A stretch of DNA of 64,000 nt from Bog-950 sp044225825 (GCA_044225825.1 JBGAIB010000004.1:434001-498000), one strand, 5' to 3'. Positions 43,533-53,077 are shown, counted from the stretch's first letter. Numbers and translations: made by a program. The notes: a model not told the origin generated them from the sequence alone.

Positions 43533-44270
43533 TTATCCACGTTTACTGTAGGTTGTAAACAGGCTATTCCATTGTATTTTAAGCACTCCGAATATGCCTT
43601 CCTTAACGATACTGCGGCTCATCTTACTCACCCCTTCTACCCTTTCGGTGAATATGATTGGCACCTCCTTAATCTTAAAACCAAGCCTGCGTGCGGCAAA
43701 CTTCATTTCGATCTGGAAGGCGTAACCCACAAATTGTATCTTATCTAAATCGATGGTTTCCAGCACCTTACGAGTATAACAGATAAATCCGGCTGTAGGA
43801 TCCCTGATTCCGATCCAGGTTATGAGATTCACGTAAATGGAGGCCCCCTTTGATAAACGGATACGCTCCTTAGGCCAGTTTACAAAGCCCCCGCCAGGTA
43901 CATACCTTGAACCAACAGCTACATCGTACCCCTGTTTGGCACAGGCTTCATACAATCGGGTAAGATCGTCTGGGTTATGCGAAAAATCGCAATCCATTTC
44001 AAAAATGTAGTCGTAGCGCTGTGCTAAAGCCCATTTAAACCCGGCAATATAGGCTGTGCCCAAGCCCAGTTTACCCTGTCGTTCAATTAAAAACAGGTTA
44101 TCCTTAAACTCGTTTTGCAGTTCGCGCACTTTGGCGGCTGTACCATCCGGCGAGCCATCGTCAATAATCAACAGGTCGAAATTTTGGTGCAGGCTGAATA
44201 CCTTGCGCACCATCTTTTCGATGTTTCCTATTTCGTTATAGGTGGGTATTATAACTACGCTGTCGCTCAA
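43533..44270 (-). CDS. Polyprenol monophosphomannose synthase-type GT2
   Basis: 245 residues starting at TTG 44270. GT2 glycosyltransferase of the DPM1 type, moving mannose from GDP-Man to a polyprenyl phosphate at the inner membrane. Motifs: VIIPTYNEIGNI, LLIIDDGSPDGTAA (DxD-type nucleotide site), IFEMDCDFSHNPDDL and AVGSRYVPGGG. No C-terminal membrane domain is present, as in soluble DPM1. The start follows a perfect -7 element by about 20 bases. Lipoprotein or surface glycan mannosylation is a possible use. Confidence 0.92.
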   Translation of the reverse strand: MSDSVVIIPTYNEIGNIEKMVRKVFSLHQNFDLLIIDDGSPDGTAAKVRELQNEFKDNLFLIERQGKLGLGTAYIAGFKWALAQRYDYIFEMDCDFSHNPDDLTRLYEACAKQGYDVAVGSRYVPGGGFVNWPKERIRLSKGASIYVNLITWIGIRDPTAGFICYTRKVLETIDLDKIQFVGYAFQIEMKFAARRLGFKIKEVPIIFTERVEGVSKMSRSIVKEGIFGVLKIQWNSLFTTYSKRG

Positions 44271-44291
44271 GTACTTAATTTATAAGAGCGA

Positions 44292-44299
44292 CAAATGTA
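44292..44299 (-). promoter_or_regulatory. -7 element of the DPM1-like gene
   Basis: On the minus strand TACATTTG, a perfect TAnnTTTG and identical to the motif before the crotonase at 33805. A TTTC 20 bases upstream may be the -33 element. Confidence 0.55.
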
Positions 44300-44371
44300 A
44301 CCGAACATGCCGCTTTTTCGAAACCATTAGCTTTTTTTTAGTGATTGGATTACTCGCTACCAATCACCTAC

Positions 44372-45163
44372 CTACCGCTTCATCCCCTCTCTAATTTCTT
44401 TTAGTTTTTGCTTGGTATGTTGGGCAAAGTCGCCATCCTGCATCCAGTTGTAATAACTTGGGTCGGTGCGCAGCACATCTTCCACATACTTGCCTTTATG
44501 CTTGCCAAAGTTAAACGCAGGCTTACCGTTCAGGTAAATAAAGCGGCGGCCGCTGTCTACAAAACGTTCTTCGTTGCTAAGGTCATGCAGGTGCTGTATC
44601 TCGGGTTTCAACTCAGGGTATTTACCCAACTGCGCCATTAACACCTCCAACGTTGCCATGGTATCGGCTTCGGCGCTGTGAGCATTCTCCAGCGTTTTGT
44701 TGCAGTAAAACTGGTAGGCAGCCTCCAGCGAACGTTTCTCGAAATGGGTATAGATACGGTGCACGTCCACCAGTGCACGGTTATCGATACTAAAGCTGTA
44801 ACCTGCGCGGATAAACTCCTCCAGCAACAATGGTATATCAAACTTGTTGGAGTTAAACCCGGCTAAATCGCAGGGGTTCATCAACTCAAACAATTCGGCG
44901 GCCACTTCCTTGAACGTTGGAGCCGTTACCACATCCTCATCGTAAATACCATGCACTGCCGAAGCTTCCATAGGTATAGGAATACCGGGGTTCAGGCGTT
45001 TGGTATATACCATACGGCTGCCATCCACATTCATGCGTACCACGCTAATCTCTACAATGCGGTCCTTCACATAATCGGTGCCGGTAGTTTCAAGGTCAAA
45101 AAAGGCCAGTGGCTTGTTTAAGTGTAAAGGCATGCTGGCAACGGTGTTTGTAAACAGGTCCAT
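44372..45163 (-). CDS. 3'-5' exonuclease (DnaQ-like)
   Basis: 263 residues from ATG 45163; ATG 45133 (MPLHLNKPLAFF) would also give a complete domain. RNase H-like DEDD exonuclease: Exo I LAFFDLETTGTD, Exo II in DLAGFNSNKFDIPLL, and Exo III near AHSAEADTMATLEVL. A C-terminal part (FNFGKHKGKYVEDVL ... YYNWMQDGDF) is the domain often found attached to this exonuclease type in Bacteroidota. It lies 18 bp downstream of mpl, and the two are probably co-transcribed. Confidence 0.9.
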   Translation of the reverse strand: MDLFTNTVASMPLHLNKPLAFFDLETTGTDYVKDRIVEISVVRMNVDGSRMVYTKRLNPGIPIPMEASAVHGIYDEDVVTAPTFKEVAAELFELMNPCDLAGFNSNKFDIPLLLEEFIRAGYSFSIDNRALVDVHRIYTHFEKRSLEAAYQFYCNKTLENAHSAEADTMATLEVLMAQLGKYPELKPEIQHLHDLSNEERFVDSGRRFIYLNGKPAFNFGKHKGKYVEDVLRTDPSYYNWMQDGDFAQHTKQKLKEIREGMKR

Positions 45164-45181
45164 GTTCTAAGTTAAAACGTT

Positions 45182-46546
45182 TTATGAGGTAGCCAGCGCG
45201 CCATTGGCAAGTGCGGCTAAATCCATTCCGGCAAAGTTACCACTACTCATCAGTAGCAAACTCTTGTTTTTCCAATGCATGTGGGTAAGGTAAGCCTCCA
45301 GGCTCTGCTTATCGGTAAACACCTGTAGCTGCGCATTGGCAAAGCATTCCTTTACATACCCGGGGTCTATCATTTCCATGCCCTTATGCGCAAACGTATC
45401 CTTATCTAAAAATACCACGGGCACATCGGCAGCATCCATAGTGCCTTCATACTCCGCTAAAAAATCGCTGTTAAGGCTGCTAAAGGTGTGCAGTTCCATT
45501 ACCGCTACCAGTTCGCGTTCTTTAAACTGCTGCTTAACAGCTTGCACGGTAGCACGCAGTTTGCTAGGCGAGTGGGCAAAGTCCTTATACACAACAGTGT
45601 GCTCATTCTGACCTAACAGTTGCAGGCGGTTCGCCGCTCCTTCAAAGGTGCTGATGGCCTTATAAAAAGCTTCATCGCTTACTTCCAGCTCATTGCAGAT
45701 ATTCTTGGCCCCTGCAATATTCTGCAGGTTGTGCTCGCCAAACACCTTCAGGGGTATTTCACCAAAATCGGTAACCAGGTAAGTGGTATGGTTGCGCAGT
45801 ATGTATTCGTGTGTGTAATAAGGCCGTGTGCGCACCTTGCCGTCGAACCGGTTAAAGATCTTTTTAAGCTCCTCATCCTGTCCGTAATAAGTCAAAAAAC
45901 CCCATAACTCCACGGTATGCGCCAGCCGCTCAAACTGCCGCACGTATTCATCATAATCGGGAAACACATTAATATGGTCCCAGGCTACACCGCTTATAAG
46001 GGCCGCATGTGGTTTATAGAAAATAAACTTGGGCTCGCGGCTGATGGGTGATGCCAGGTATTCATCGCCTTCCAGCACAATAATGGGTGCGTCCTCCGTA
46101 AGTTTTACGCTGGTATCAAAGCCCTTTACTTTGGCGCCAACCATATAATCAAAGTTCATTCCGCACTCCTTCAGCACATGCATTACCATACTGGTAATAG
46201 TGGTTTTGCCATGGCTGCCTGCTATAACTACGCGCAGTTTTTTCTTCGATACTTCATAAATATATTCGGGGAATGAATAAATCTTAATGCCCAGTTCCTG
46301 TGCTTTCAGCAATTCGGGGTTATCTACCCGGGCGTGCATGCCCAATATTACAGCGTCCAGATCGGGGGTAATGTTAGCGGCATCAAAGCCTATTTTAGCA
46401 GGCATCAGCCCTTCCTTTTCAAGGTTTGTTTTAGCGGGGTCGTTTATTTTGTCGTCGCTGCCTGTAACCGTATTGCCTTTGCGCCGTAAAACAATCGCTA
46501 AATTGTGCATAACAGCGCCACCAATGGCTATAAAGTGTATTTTCAT
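45182..46546 (-). CDS. mpl: UDP-N-acetylmuramate--tripeptide ligase (murein recycling)
   Basis: 454 residues. A Mur ligase that joins recycled L-Ala-gamma-D-Glu-meso-DAP to UDP-MurNAc in the cytoplasm. The evidence is an N-terminal Rossmann start (MKIHFIAIGGAVMHNLAIVL, where IGG.AM is Mpl-like rather than MurC-like), ATP loop AGSHGKTTITSMV near residue 110, LEGDEYLASP, and DFAHSPSKLRATVQA. It is first of a two-gene unit with the exonuclease. Confidence 0.9.
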   Translation of the reverse strand: MKIHFIAIGGAVMHNLAIVLRRKGNTVTGSDDKINDPAKTNLEKEGLMPAKIGFDAANITPDLDAVILGMHARVDNPELLKAQELGIKIYSFPEYIYEVSKKKLRVVIAGSHGKTTITSMVMHVLKECGMNFDYMVGAKVKGFDTSVKLTEDAPIIVLEGDEYLASPISREPKFIFYKPHAALISGVAWDHINVFPDYDEYVRQFERLAHTVELWGFLTYYGQDEELKKIFNRFDGKVRTRPYYTHEYILRNHTTYLVTDFGEIPLKVFGEHNLQNIAGAKNICNELEVSDEAFYKAISTFEGAANRLQLLGQNEHTVVYKDFAHSPSKLRATVQAVKQQFKERELVAVMELHTFSSLNSDFLAEYEGTMDAADVPVVFLDKDTFAHKGMEMIDPGYVKECFANAQLQVFTDKQSLEAYLTHMHWKNKSLLLMSSGNFAGMDLAALANGALATS

Positions 46547-46616
46547 GTTTCTAACCGCATTTGAGGAGATAAAATAATTAGCATAAATTCGCGTTCAAAA
46601 TTCAAATATATAAGGT

Positions 46617-46745
46617 ATGAAGGCTATCAGTAAATTAGTTATCGCAGTAGTTGCTGTGGGTTTTGTTTTAGGAACCTATTCTTGCAACAAACATACGTGC
46701 CCTACTTATTCTCAGGCAGAAGCGAAGAAAGAAATTAGAGCGTAA
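46617..46745 (+). CDS. 42-residue lipoprotein
   Basis: 42 residues. The signal MKAISKLVIAVVAVGFVLG ends in lipobox GTYSC, leaving a mature peptide CNKHTCPTYSQAEAKKEIRA of only 20 residues. Short lipoproteins with a C-x4-CPxYS-type core are something I have seen in Bacteroidota, but no role is known. A clear terminator follows at 46780-46813, which supports a real, separately transcribed gene. Confidence 0.7.
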   Translation: MKAISKLVIAVVAVGFVLGTYSCNKHTCPTYSQAEAKKEIRA

Positions 46746-46779
46746 TTATAAATTGCGTTGGGGCTACAAACTTTTTATT

Positions 46780-46813
46780 AACCTGTTGCAGGCGTGTCCG
46801 GCAACGGGTTTTT
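46780..46813 (+). terminator. Terminator of the short lipoprotein gene
   Basis: ACCTGTTGC/GCAACGGGT (one G-T pair) with an 11-base loop followed by TTTT. Confidence 0.75.
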
Positions 46814-47019
46814 CATTTTATACACATCCCGCATTCGCGCCCTGCCGGGCCCGGCTGCCAATTAGCGTTAATTACTGTGGTATAGCCTTCCCATAGTACA
46901 CAATATCAGACACTTTAAGCCCCTCTTTGTTCCCTCTATTTTTTTTTATCGGAAAAAAACTTTTCTATTTGTTCTCCCGCGCAACCCTAAACCGCGCTAT
47001 TGTTCACTAAAAATTTTTT

Positions 47020-48456
47020 ATGGCTGACAAAAAAGGGAAAACAGACTTAAAGAACTTAAGTTTCTCCGACAGCGTTTCGTATTACTTTGACAAAGCAGCA
47101 CCGTTTACCGATACACCGCAAGGCCTATTGGACCAAATCAAAGCCTGCAACAGTATTTACAAAATGAACTTTCCGGTTAAATACGGTAACCAGGTAAAAG
47201 TTATTGAAGCATACCGTATTCAGCACTCGCATCACCGCATGCCTACCAAGGGCGGTATCCGCTACAGTTTACATGTAGACCAGGACGAGGTAATGGCACT
47301 TGCCAGCCTTATGACCTATAAGTGCGCCATTGTAGATGTGCCCTTTGGCGGTGCTAAAGGCGGTATCAAAATTTCGCCGCGTCAAACCTCGCCCGAAATT
47401 CTGGAGAACATTACCCGCCGTTATACCAGCGAACTGGTGAAGAAAAACTTCATTGGCCCCGGCATTGACGTGCCTGCACCCGATTACGGCACAGGCGAAC
47501 GCGAAATGGCCTGGATACTGGATACTTATATGACCCTGCGCCCCGGCGAAATTGACGGCTATGGCTGTGTAACCGGTAAACCGGTATCACTGAATGGTAT
47601 CAAAGGCCGCACCGAAGCTACCGGCCGCGGTGTAGTTTATGCCCTCAACGAAATTTGCTCTTATGCCGATGATATGAAGAAACTGGGCCTATCGCCCGGC
47701 TTAGATGGCAAGCGCGTTATTATTCAGGGCCTTGGTAACGTAGGTTACCATACCGCACGCATTATCCGCGAATACGGCGCTATTATTATTGCTATTGCTG
47801 AAAGCGATGGTGCCGTGTATAACGAAAAAGGTATCGACCCGGTTGATCTTTACAACTACCGCCAGGCAAACAAATCAGTAAAAGGATACCCGCACGGTAA
47901 GGTAATCACTAACAGTGCATCGGCGCTGGAACTGAATTGCGACATCCTGATCCCTGCCGCTCTTGAGAAACAGATTACCGTAGACAATGCCGCACGTATT
48001 CAGGCCAAGATCATTGCCGAAGCGGCTAACGGACCGGTAACTCCTGCTGCCGAGCAAATACTGCTCAAAAAGGGTGTAATGATCGTTCCTGACATTTATA
48101 TCAATGCCGGTGGTGTTACCGTATCGTATTTTGAATGGCTGAAGAATTTATCGCATGTGCGCTTTGGCCGTATGCAAAAACGCTACGAAGAAAAACATCA
48201 AACCAACTTCATTAAACTGGTAGAAGACCTTACGGGCAAAACGGTACCAAAAGCACGCATCGAAGCCCTGATACACGGCGCCGATGAAATTGATTTGGTA
48301 AACAGCGGTCTGGAAGATACCATGATCAACGCTTACCGCGATATCCGCGAGTTTAAAAAGCGCCGCAAAAACCTGGCCGACCTGCGTACAGCGGCCTTCT
48401 CCGTATCCATCAACAAAATCCGCGATAGCTACTACTCTATGGGTATTTTCCCTTAG
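47020..48456 (+). CDS. Glu/Leu/Phe/Val dehydrogenase (glutamate dehydrogenase type)
   Basis: 478 residues. It interconverts glutamate and 2-oxoglutarate plus ammonia with NAD(P). The signature is MPTKGGIRYSLHVDQDE followed by CAIVDVPFGGAKGGI with the catalytic Lys, then GIDVPAPDYGTGEREMAW. The dinucleotide-binding domain begins VIIQGLGNVGYHTARII near residue 230. The 270 bp upstream contain an AT-rich tract but no clear promoter match. A terminator follows. Confidence 0.93.
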   Translation: MADKKGKTDLKNLSFSDSVSYYFDKAAPFTDTPQGLLDQIKACNSIYKMNFPVKYGNQVKVIEAYRIQHSHHRMPTKGGIRYSLHVDQDEVMALASLMTYKCAIVDVPFGGAKGGIKISPRQTSPEILENITRRYTSELVKKNFIGPGIDVPAPDYGTGEREMAWILDTYMTLRPGEIDGYGCVTGKPVSLNGIKGRTEATGRGVVYALNEICSYADDMKKLGLSPGLDGKRVIIQGLGNVGYHTARIIREYGAIIIAIAESDGAVYNEKGIDPVDLYNYRQANKSVKGYPHGKVITNSASALELNCDILIPAALEKQITVDNAARIQAKIIAEAANGPVTPAAEQILLKKGVMIVPDIYINAGGVTVSYFEWLKNLSHVRFGRMQKRYEEKHQTNFIKLVEDLTGKTVPKARIEALIHGADEIDLVNSGLEDTMINAYRDIREFKKRRKNLADLRTAAFSVSINKIRDSYYSMGIFP

Positions 48457-48481
48457 TGGTTTGCTACTGTTCAAACTTTGG

Positions 48482-48508
48482 AAAGGCTGCCTACGGGTGG
48501 CCTTTTTT
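48482..48508 (+). terminator. Terminator of the glutamate dehydrogenase gene
   Basis: AAAGGC...GCCTTT with an inner TGCC/GGTG extension, followed by a T run. Confidence 0.75.
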
Positions 48509-48598
48509 ATTGAGTTGATTTGGAGCCCACGAATCTTTGAAAGCTGAATGCCCTCTATCAGTTGAACAGAGGGAAGGCAAAGCAGGTTCGGTATGGCA

Positions 48599-48777
48599 GG
48601 TTATCAACACTGCTTGTGCATGCTTGTGCAGGTTTTATGCCTGTGCACAAGTTAAAGAAATTTTTATGTGAGGTTTTTTGTGTTAAAACAGGGCAAAAGC
48701 CCGGTTTAGCGCTTGGCACTTTTTCGATTTGTGCAGATTTGTGCAGTTGATTTTGCGTGCACAAATTTCAAAAAAAA
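48599..48777 (-). repeat. Dispersed TGCACAA-rich repeat, copy 2 (inverted)
   Basis: On the minus strand it aligns with 29017-29208 over its length, with one gap of about 12 bases. The best match is the end with the tandem TGCACAAGCA 10-mer and GTGTTGATAACC. It has the same six heptamer positions, three at each end. Confidence 0.75.
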
Positions 48778-48892
48778 TAAAGTGAGACCGAACGGGACAT
48801 AGCAATGCCTTGCCCCACCCGCAGGAAATTGACCTGCAGGTAGTGTTGCCATTGCACAAGGGCCACGAATAGCCGGCTGTTTTCCGGTTTTA

Positions 48893-48927
48893 GTCAAAGA
48901 GCGTTTAGGCTGATGTAAAGATAGTAT
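48893..48927 (-). promoter_or_regulatory. Promoter-like and boxA-like sequence upstream of repeat copy 2
   Basis: On the minus strand TATCTTTA (one change from TAnnTTTG), then 14 bases, then GCTCTTTGAC, close to the boxA antitermination consensus TGCTCTTTAACA. The same order is seen before repeat copy 1 (28842-28871). Confidence 0.4.
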
Positions 48928-49130
48928 TTTAGTTCTTATTTTTCTTATTTGGTTTCTTTTTTAACAAAAAGATTGAGCGCTTCTTAGTTATTTCTGAAAC
49001 TCTTCTTTTTCAAACGCTCTCACGTGAAGCGGACGGGCTGCACTCGAAGAGGTTTTGTTTCGGGGTTAATTGGGCCATGGACGAACGAAGAAGGATGATG
49101 GTGCGGCAGTTTGTTAGGGCATGTAGCGTA

Positions 49131-49250
49131 GCGCATGGACTGGTGGTGTGTCAGGACTCGCCCCCAGCCCTCTCTGCTACGCAAAGAGGGGGGGAATACA
49201 GGCTGCGCATGGGCGGGCATGCGCATATAAGCGTATTGTGAGCAGGGGCG
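49131..49250 (+). repeat. REP-like direct repeat, copy 1
   Basis: About 115 bp similar to 49401-49520. It includes the inverted repeat CCCTCTCTGC...GCAAAGAGGG and the block GGGCGGGCATGCGCATATA, which is identical in both copies. Confidence 0.75.
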
Positions 49251-49400
49251 CCTGAGGCTGAAGCCGTCCGGCTTGGTGTGATAAGCGGAATTGTTCTGTT
49301 TCACGGGCTGAAGCCTAGGTAGCGCATATGAAACGCTGATAAACGCAGATACTTATGATGAAGTATGATTTAGGTTTTGGGATGTTGATTTGGGGAGCAG

Positions 49401-49520
49401 CGCTTGAACTGGTAGTGTGTCTGGACTCACCCCCGACCCCTCTCTGCTTACGCAAAGAGGGGGGAAATGCAGGCTGCGCACGGGCGGGCATGCGCATATA
49501 GGCCTTTTGTAGGCAGGGGA
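49401..49520 (+). repeat. REP-like direct repeat, copy 2
   Basis: It matches copy 1 apart from scattered changes. It is followed at 49517-49556 by sequence that in reverse reads TGTCATTTTGAACGCAGCGA, of a kind I recall as a common dispersed repeat in several bacterial groups. Confidence 0.75.
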
Positions 49521-49602
49521 TTTTTCACTGCGCTATCGCTGCGTTCAAAATGACAGCGGGGTTGCGTAGAACTGAAATGCAGGATGTTTAGGGTAGCTGC
49601 GT

Positions 49603-50685
49603 TTATTGCGCCCCTGTTTGGAGTTTGCGCAAGTGGTCTTTTGCGCGGGTGAAGTTGGGGTCGATGTTCAGGCAGTTTTCGTAGAGCATGATGGCTTCCT
49701 GGGTTTTGCCTAAGTCTTCGGCACATAAGCCCTTACTGAAATAGGCCCCTGCATAGGTGGGTGCGGTTTTCAGGGCTTTGTCGTAGTATTCATACGCACG
49801 TTCTACGGAGTCCATCTGGTAGTAGCAGAAGGCAGCACCCATGTAGGCTTCGGTGTTGCGGTAATTGATTTCTACCACACGTTTGTAGGCATCCACCGCC
49901 TGGTTAAGTTTATCGGTGGCTTCGCCCATGCGGTTAGCATCGTAGAGTTTTACGCCTTGCTCCTTTAAGATATCAGCTTTCGCATAGAGGGCATCTTCGG
50001 GCTTTTCGCTCACCTTAATGGCATTATCGAAATACTTCTCGGCATTCTTGTCCTTTTTCTCCTGCAACAACATGCCTATCTGTACAAAGGCATTGTAATA
50101 TTTGGGGTTTAGTTCCGTAGCTGTTTGAAAACTGGATATAGCTTTTGCCGTATCGCCTTTTTCCTTGTAAACAGTTCCTTTAAAAAAGTAGATGTCGGCG
50201 TTTTGCGGGTTGATGGCAATGGCCTGGTTGAGGTATTGCAGGGATAACTCGTAATTACCTGCTATGCCTGTATCGATGTAAGCCAATTCAGCGGCCTTTA
50301 CAAAAAATTTGGTGTTAGATGAGTCGGTTGAAATGGCTTTTTCCATCAATGAAATACCACGCTGGGCATCACCGCTCTTTTTAAATAATTCGGCGGTGTA
50401 GAGATAGAATTCTCCATTAAATGAGTCCAACTTCAGCGCTATGAACATATCCGTAGCGGCGCTCTTATAATCGCTGTTGGCATCGAATAGCTGTGCGCGT
50501 TTATACCATAACAGCGGATTGGTGCTGTCCTTTTGTATTTGCGCAGTTACATCTGCCAGGCCGGGCACGCCGCTGGTATCAGTTTTAACGGTATCGGTAC
50601 CATTAGGTTTGTTGCATTGCTTGCAGGAGTTAAAAGCAAGGGCTAAAATGGCCAGTGTGGCTATAATACACGCAGTTCTCTTCAT
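49603..50685 (-). CDS. TPR-repeat lipoprotein
   Basis: 360 residues from ATG 50685 (an in-frame start at 50694 adds MPP). Signal peptide with lipobox AFNSC predicts a lipoprotein. About eight TPR units fill residues 45-350, for example NPLLWYKRAQLFDANSDYKS, NADIYFFKGTVYKEKGDTAK, AYMGAAFCYYQMDSVERAY and AYFSKGLCAEDLGKTQEAI. TPR lipoproteins often serve as scaffolds in envelope complexes; the partner here is unknown. It is 68 bp downstream of the rRNA methyltransferase gene on the same strand. Confidence 0.88.
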   Translation of the reverse strand: MKRTACIIATLAILALAFNSCKQCNKPNGTDTVKTDTSGVPGLADVTAQIQKDSTNPLLWYKRAQLFDANSDYKSAATDMFIALKLDSFNGEFYLYTAELFKKSGDAQRGISLMEKAISTDSSNTKFFVKAAELAYIDTGIAGNYELSLQYLNQAIAINPQNADIYFFKGTVYKEKGDTAKAISSFQTATELNPKYYNAFVQIGMLLQEKKDKNAEKYFDNAIKVSEKPEDALYAKADILKEQGVKLYDANRMGEATDKLNQAVDAYKRVVEINYRNTEAYMGAAFCYYQMDSVERAYEYYDKALKTAPTYAGAYFSKGLCAEDLGKTQEAIMLYENCLNIDPNFTRAKDHLRKLQTGAQ

Positions 50686-50762
50686 CGGCGGCAAATGTAA
50701 TGGGAAAACGCATTGCGGGGCGTCAGGATTGTGTCAAAAATAGGCATCCCGAATTTCGCAGC

Positions 50763-52079
50763 TTAGCGCATTAGGATCCGCCATTCGCGGGGGTAGTAAT
50801 TATTCACCCGGTTGGGCAGCAGTTTTACCCAGCCCAGGTTAGTGCCCCTGTAGCGCACCAGGTGCCAGCCTTTCGGCCCTTCTGCTTTAATGGTTTCACA
50901 CTTCAGATAGCGGATGGCATCTTCGTAGTCCAGTTCTACGGCAGGCAGGTCGGCTCGCACCCCGTTATACAGGGCAATTTGATGCGCAGGCAACAGTTCG
51001 CCGGCCTTCTCCTCTCCTAACAGCAAGCCGGCTTGCTTTACCTGCAGTTTGGTAGCAAACAGGTTAAAATAAGGGGCCACGGTACAGGGCAGGGCAAACC
51101 AGTTTTCGCCCCGGCGCAGTTCCACAAAGTGCTGTGGTTGGGCAAGGTATTGCGAGAGGTATTTTGCAGCCTTAGAAGGTGCTACCGGTTTTAAGGAAGA
51201 GCTAATTGAATCGTCAACAGGTTTGCGCAACAAACTCAGGTAAAAGCCCTCACCTTTTACCTTATGCGGATAAAACTGGTAACCGTAGCCGGTAAACACC
51301 AGTCCATGGGTGACATCGCTGAACGGTAGTTGCAGTTGCCAGCCCTCGTTAATCAATTGCTTTATGTGGGCATCATTCTCGGCAGGTTCATAGGTGCAGG
51401 TGCTGTAAATAAGATAGCCGCCGGGCTTTATACAATCGCGTATAGCCTGCAGTATATCGTGCTGACGTGCAGCACACATCTCCACGTTCTTTTCGCTCCA
51501 TTCGGCAATGGCATTCTTATCCTTCCGGAACAGTCCTTCGCCACTGCAGGGCGCATCTATCAATACTACATCGAACTGCACCCCGGTTTTTACAAAGTCC
51601 GGTGCTTCGTTTTGGGTTACCAGGTAATTGGCATAGCCCCATTTTACCAGGTTCTCGCGCAGGATTTTGTTGCGGTTAGGGATAGGTTCGTTGCTTACCA
51701 GCACATCCTCCTCACTCATCAGCGATAACAAGTGGGTGCTCTTGCCTCCGGGTGCAGCACAGAGGTCCAACACCAACAGCGGACCGCTTTTTTCCATGTG
51801 CTGCCACGCTTGCTCCACAAACATCGAGCTGGCCTCCTGCACGTAGTAAGAGCCCGCATGCAATAAAGGATCTAATGTAAACACAGGCCGTTCTTTCAGA
51901 TACACAGCCTGCGGGCACCAGCTAACAGGCTCTTCACCATCAAACAGGTTTTTCCCTTTAAAAGGGTTGCGGCGCACACTAACGGGCGAAGGGCCATCAA
52001 GGGTGCTCAGAAAGGTGCTGAACTCCTCCCCTAACTGCTGTTGTAAGCGTTCGGTAAATGCCTGCGGGTATGTTGCCAT
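50763..52079 (-). CDS. RsmF-like 16S rRNA cytosine-5 methyltransferase
   Basis: 438 residues. A NOL1/NOP2/Sun-family enzyme that makes m5C in 16S rRNA. The SAM site is LDLCAAPGGKSTHLL near residue 107. The two catalytic Cys lie in DAPCSGEGLF and YSTCTYEPAEN. The C-terminal ~130 residues are a PUA-like RNA-binding region ending NYYPREWRIL, as in RsmF. It starts 1 bp after the EamA transporter stop, so the two are translationally linked. Confidence 0.9.
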   Translation of the reverse strand: MATYPQAFTERLQQQLGEEFSTFLSTLDGPSPVSVRRNPFKGKNLFDGEEPVSWCPQAVYLKERPVFTLDPLLHAGSYYVQEASSMFVEQAWQHMEKSGPLLVLDLCAAPGGKSTHLLSLMSEEDVLVSNEPIPNRNKILRENLVKWGYANYLVTQNEAPDFVKTGVQFDVVLIDAPCSGEGLFRKDKNAIAEWSEKNVEMCAARQHDILQAIRDCIKPGGYLIYSTCTYEPAENDAHIKQLINEGWQLQLPFSDVTHGLVFTGYGYQFYPHKVKGEGFYLSLLRKPVDDSISSSLKPVAPSKAAKYLSQYLAQPQHFVELRRGENWFALPCTVAPYFNLFATKLQVKQAGLLLGEEKAGELLPAHQIALYNGVRADLPAVELDYEDAIRYLKCETIKAEGPKGWHLVRYRGTNLGWVKLLPNRVNNYYPREWRILMR

Positions 52080-52080
52080 G

Positions 52081-52977
52081 CTATTCTTCCACGGTGGTTA
52101 ACTCTTCCTCGGCCACCACCTTAGCGTGGCGGGCGGTGTAAAAGTAGTTTAATAATACACCTGCCAGTACCAGCGCAATGCCGCCAAAGGTCAGCATGGT
52201 ATAATGCTCGCCAAACAGCAGCGCTCCAAATAACAGGGCATACAACACACCCAGGTAGTTCAGGATAGAAACATTGGCCACCTTATCGCCCTGCAGCGCC
52301 TTGGTAAGGTTTACCTGCCCCAGTTGGGTTAATACACCAATGGCAATCAGGTAAAACCAATCCCGGCCGCTGGGTGTTTGCCAGGTAAACAGGCAGGCAA
52401 TCCCACCTGCAACAACGCCCAGCAGTTGAAAGTGCAGCACTACTACCATGTAGTGTTCTTTCTCCTTTAGGCGGCGCACCATGTTATAGGCAAAGCCAGA
52501 GAACAGCGCAGAGGTTAATCCGATGAGCAGCGTGGTAAGGGCAATGCGGTTATCAAAGCCTTTTATCACCAACACACCTGCAAACGATAACAGGAAGAAT
52601 AGCCATTGCAGGGGCTTTACTTTTTCCTTTAGGAAGAATACAGCTATAATGGTGGTAAACACCGGCGATATGTATTGAATGGTAACGGCCGTGCCAAGTG
52701 GCATTTTGTGCAGGGTAATGAAGAAGGTATACAAGGCCATGGTGCCGAAGAAACCACGGGCCAGGAGCAACTTGCGGTTGCTGCCCTTCCAGTCTACACC
52801 CTCGCGCCACAGCACCGCAAAACAAAGCAGCATGGAAACAAAACAGCGTACAAATACAATCTCCATTTCGGGGATGTGGCCCACCTGCTTAATGCACACG
52901 TTCATCAGTGCAAAAAAGAAGGTGCTCATCAACATGTGGCGAACGGCGTAAGGGATACTGGCGCTAAGTCTTTCCAA
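52081..52977 (-). CDS. EamA/DMT-family transporter
   Basis: 298 residues with about ten transmembrane helices in two EamA repeats, for example LMSTFFFALMNVCIKQVG at the start of the first and LTTLLIGLTSALFSGFAYNMV at the second. Members export metabolites such as amino acids or nucleosides. It heads a unit with rsmF-like and TPR lipoprotein genes. The substrate is unknown. Confidence 0.9.
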   Translation of the reverse strand: MERLSASIPYAVRHMLMSTFFFALMNVCIKQVGHIPEMEIVFVRCFVSMLLCFAVLWREGVDWKGSNRKLLLARGFFGTMALYTFFITLHKMPLGTAVTIQYISPVFTTIIAVFFLKEKVKPLQWLFFLLSFAGVLVIKGFDNRIALTTLLIGLTSALFSGFAYNMVRRLKEKEHYMVVVLHFQLLGVVAGGIACLFTWQTPSGRDWFYLIAIGVLTQLGQVNLTKALQGDKVANVSILNYLGVLYALLFGALLFGEHYTMLTFGGIALVLAGVLLNYFYTARHAKVVAEEELTTVEE

Positions 52978-53041
52978 AACGGGTGCGAAGGTAGGAAATT
53001 GGGGATTGGTTAATTGGTAAAGCGATGGATTAGTGATGGGT

Positions 53042-53073
53042 TTTGGCCGTTCCGATACTAAGACCTAAGTTTG
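53042..53073 (+). promoter_or_regulatory. Promoter of lipA
   Basis: TTTG at 53042-53045, a 20-base spacer and a perfect TAAGTTTG at 53066-53073. The ATG is only 4 bases downstream (53078), so the transcript is probably leaderless. Confidence 0.65.
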
Positions 53074-53077
53074 CGGT

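Larger units (their letters stand above)
48510..49602. other. Gene-free region with two repeat families
   Basis: About 1.1 kb without a convincing gene. It holds the second TGCACAA-rich repeat (48599-48777), a promoter-like TATCTTTA with a boxA-like GCTCTTTGAC on the minus strand (48893-48927), two direct copies of a roughly 115-bp REP-like sequence (49131-49250 and 49401-49520), and a short AAGCCGTCCGGCTT palindrome near 49261. The open frames here show no coding character. Confidence 0.6.
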
